Assembly: GCA_030446955.1 (NCBI GenBank)
Contig: JAUJMG010000178.1
Span: 1 to 5,886, forward strand
Direction: 5' to 3'
Source of the DNA: Thermomicrobiales bacterium
GTDB taxonomy: Bacteria; Chloroflexota; Chloroflexia; Thermomicrobiales; UBA6265
DNA length: 5,886 nucleotides
Positions within the stretch are counted from its first letter, which is position 1. Every line of letters starts with the position of its first letter. Below, piece after piece: positions 5,375 to 5,886 of the stretch. The position numbers were made by a program, and so were the translations under genes. The notes beneath the pieces were generated by a model that saw only the letters and a list, made by a program, of their open reading frames with translations, was not told the origin of the DNA and ran no database searches.

Positions 5375-5886
5375 GTGCCGTCCTCTTTGTTAGGTCCAAG
5401 CCGCAGCGGTGGAGTGCGAGGCTACGCGAGCGCGGGGTATCGAGCAGGCTTCGTGGGGAGCGATGTTGTCGATCCCTTCGCGGTCAACCCCATCCGTCGC
5501 TCCTTCGCGGTCGTCGCCATGAGCGCGCTGCTCGTCTTCGGCCCCCTGCTCATCGGCGGCGCATTTGCGACGACGGTGCTGCTCGCCGTCGGTTGGCTGG
5601 CGGCTACCGGGTTGGTGATGGGCACGCCGATCCTGATCTGGAGCCTGGCCGAGGAGGGGTGGCGTCTGATCCACCGGCGCCTGCACCCCTCGGTCGACCT
5701 GCTCGACCTCTCGCCTCGGGTTGCCCACATCCTGCTCCGTCATGGCTACGAGTCCATCGAGGCGGTCGATCGCGCCCCTGACGCGACGCTGCTGCTGCTC
5801 TCCAACATGGACAGCCGAGGCTTGCGAGAGGTCCGTCGCGCGATCTCCCTCTGGAAGTACCGGCGCTGGCAAGAGCAGGGGTTCCC
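5375..5886 (+). CDS. Membrane protein with RNA polymerase alpha-CTD-like helix-hairpin-helix domain, 3' end missing
   Basis: The frame is open to the window edge, giving 170 full codons from GTG 5375. That start has AAGGGG (5361-5366) 8 bases upstream; GTG 5453 and ATG 5519 are alternatives, and third-position G/C is lower in the first 30 codons, so the start is uncertain. Residues 1-40 show no domain. After NPIRR, two adjacent hydrophobic helices (about 44-66 and 67-90) form a hairpin that would leave both ends in the cytoplasm. Residues 108-158 read VDLLDLSPRVAHILL, then SIEAVDRAPDATLLLLSNMDSRGLREVRRAI, which resembles the alpha-CTD pattern L..R....L......v..L.....ll...n.g.k.l.Ei. Compared with E. 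coli alpha, Arg265 is kept (Arg115) and Lys298 is Arg148, but Asn268 is His118 and Gly296 is Asp146. DNA or protein binding is possible but unproven. Function unknown. Confidence 0.6.
   Translation, partial: MPSSLLGPSRSGGVRGYASAGYRAGFVGSDVVDPFAVNPIRRSFAVVAMSALLVFGPLLIGGAFATTVLLAVGWLAATGLVMGTPILIWSLAEEGWRLIHRRLHPSVDLLDLSPRVAHILLRHGYESIEAVDRAPDATLLLLSNMDSRGLREVRRAISLWKYRRWQEQGF

Noticed and set aside
1..5886. CRISPR array, transposase, integrase, rRNA or phage module
   Set aside because: No regularly spaced repeats, transposase motifs or rRNA-like segments were seen on either strand.

Overview
The window is high-GC bacterial chromosome with short intergenic gaps. Codon use is strongly G/C at third positions, and every supported gene reads on the + strand. 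Gene content and style (Dpp/Opp-type permeases, a GTG-started guaA, hairpins without U-tracts after genes) would fit a Chloroflexota lineage such as the Thermomicrobia. That placement is an inference from general resemblance; no single marker in the window proves it.

Layout. Bases 1-353 are the 3' end of a family 5 solute-binding protein gene. After a 118-base gap holding a strong stem-loop come two ABC permease genes (472-1389 and 1386-2375) that overlap by ATGA. Together they form the binding-protein and membrane half of a peptide/nickel-type importer operon. No ATPase gene follows, so the ATPases must be upstream or elsewhere. About 300 non-coding bases (2376-2678) then hold a possible terminator hairpin, a promoter-like site on a perfect 10-base palindrome, and a long, extensively self-complementary leader. 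They precede a RusA-family Holliday-junction resolvase gene (2679-3164). A hairpin starting at its stop codon and a 9-base inverted repeat precede guaA (3353-5053), a complete GMP synthase with an unusual acidic N-terminal extension.

From 5054 to 5374 there is no gene. This stretch holds a strong 10-bp hairpin, a good promoter-like pair (TTGCCC-N18-TATAGT) whose -35 lies in that hairpin, and a roughly 170-base leader with a hairpin and imperfect direct repeats. The window ends inside an open reading frame from about 5375 that encodes two predicted membrane helices followed by a helix-hairpin-helix domain resembling the C-terminal domain of the RNA polymerase alpha subunit.

The genes fall into independent units: a nutrient importer, a DNA-junction nuclease, purine biosynthesis, and a membrane protein of unknown role. 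The most unusual items are the structured leader before the RusA gene and the membrane-anchored alpha-CTD-like protein. Neither can be called a new system from sequence reading alone.
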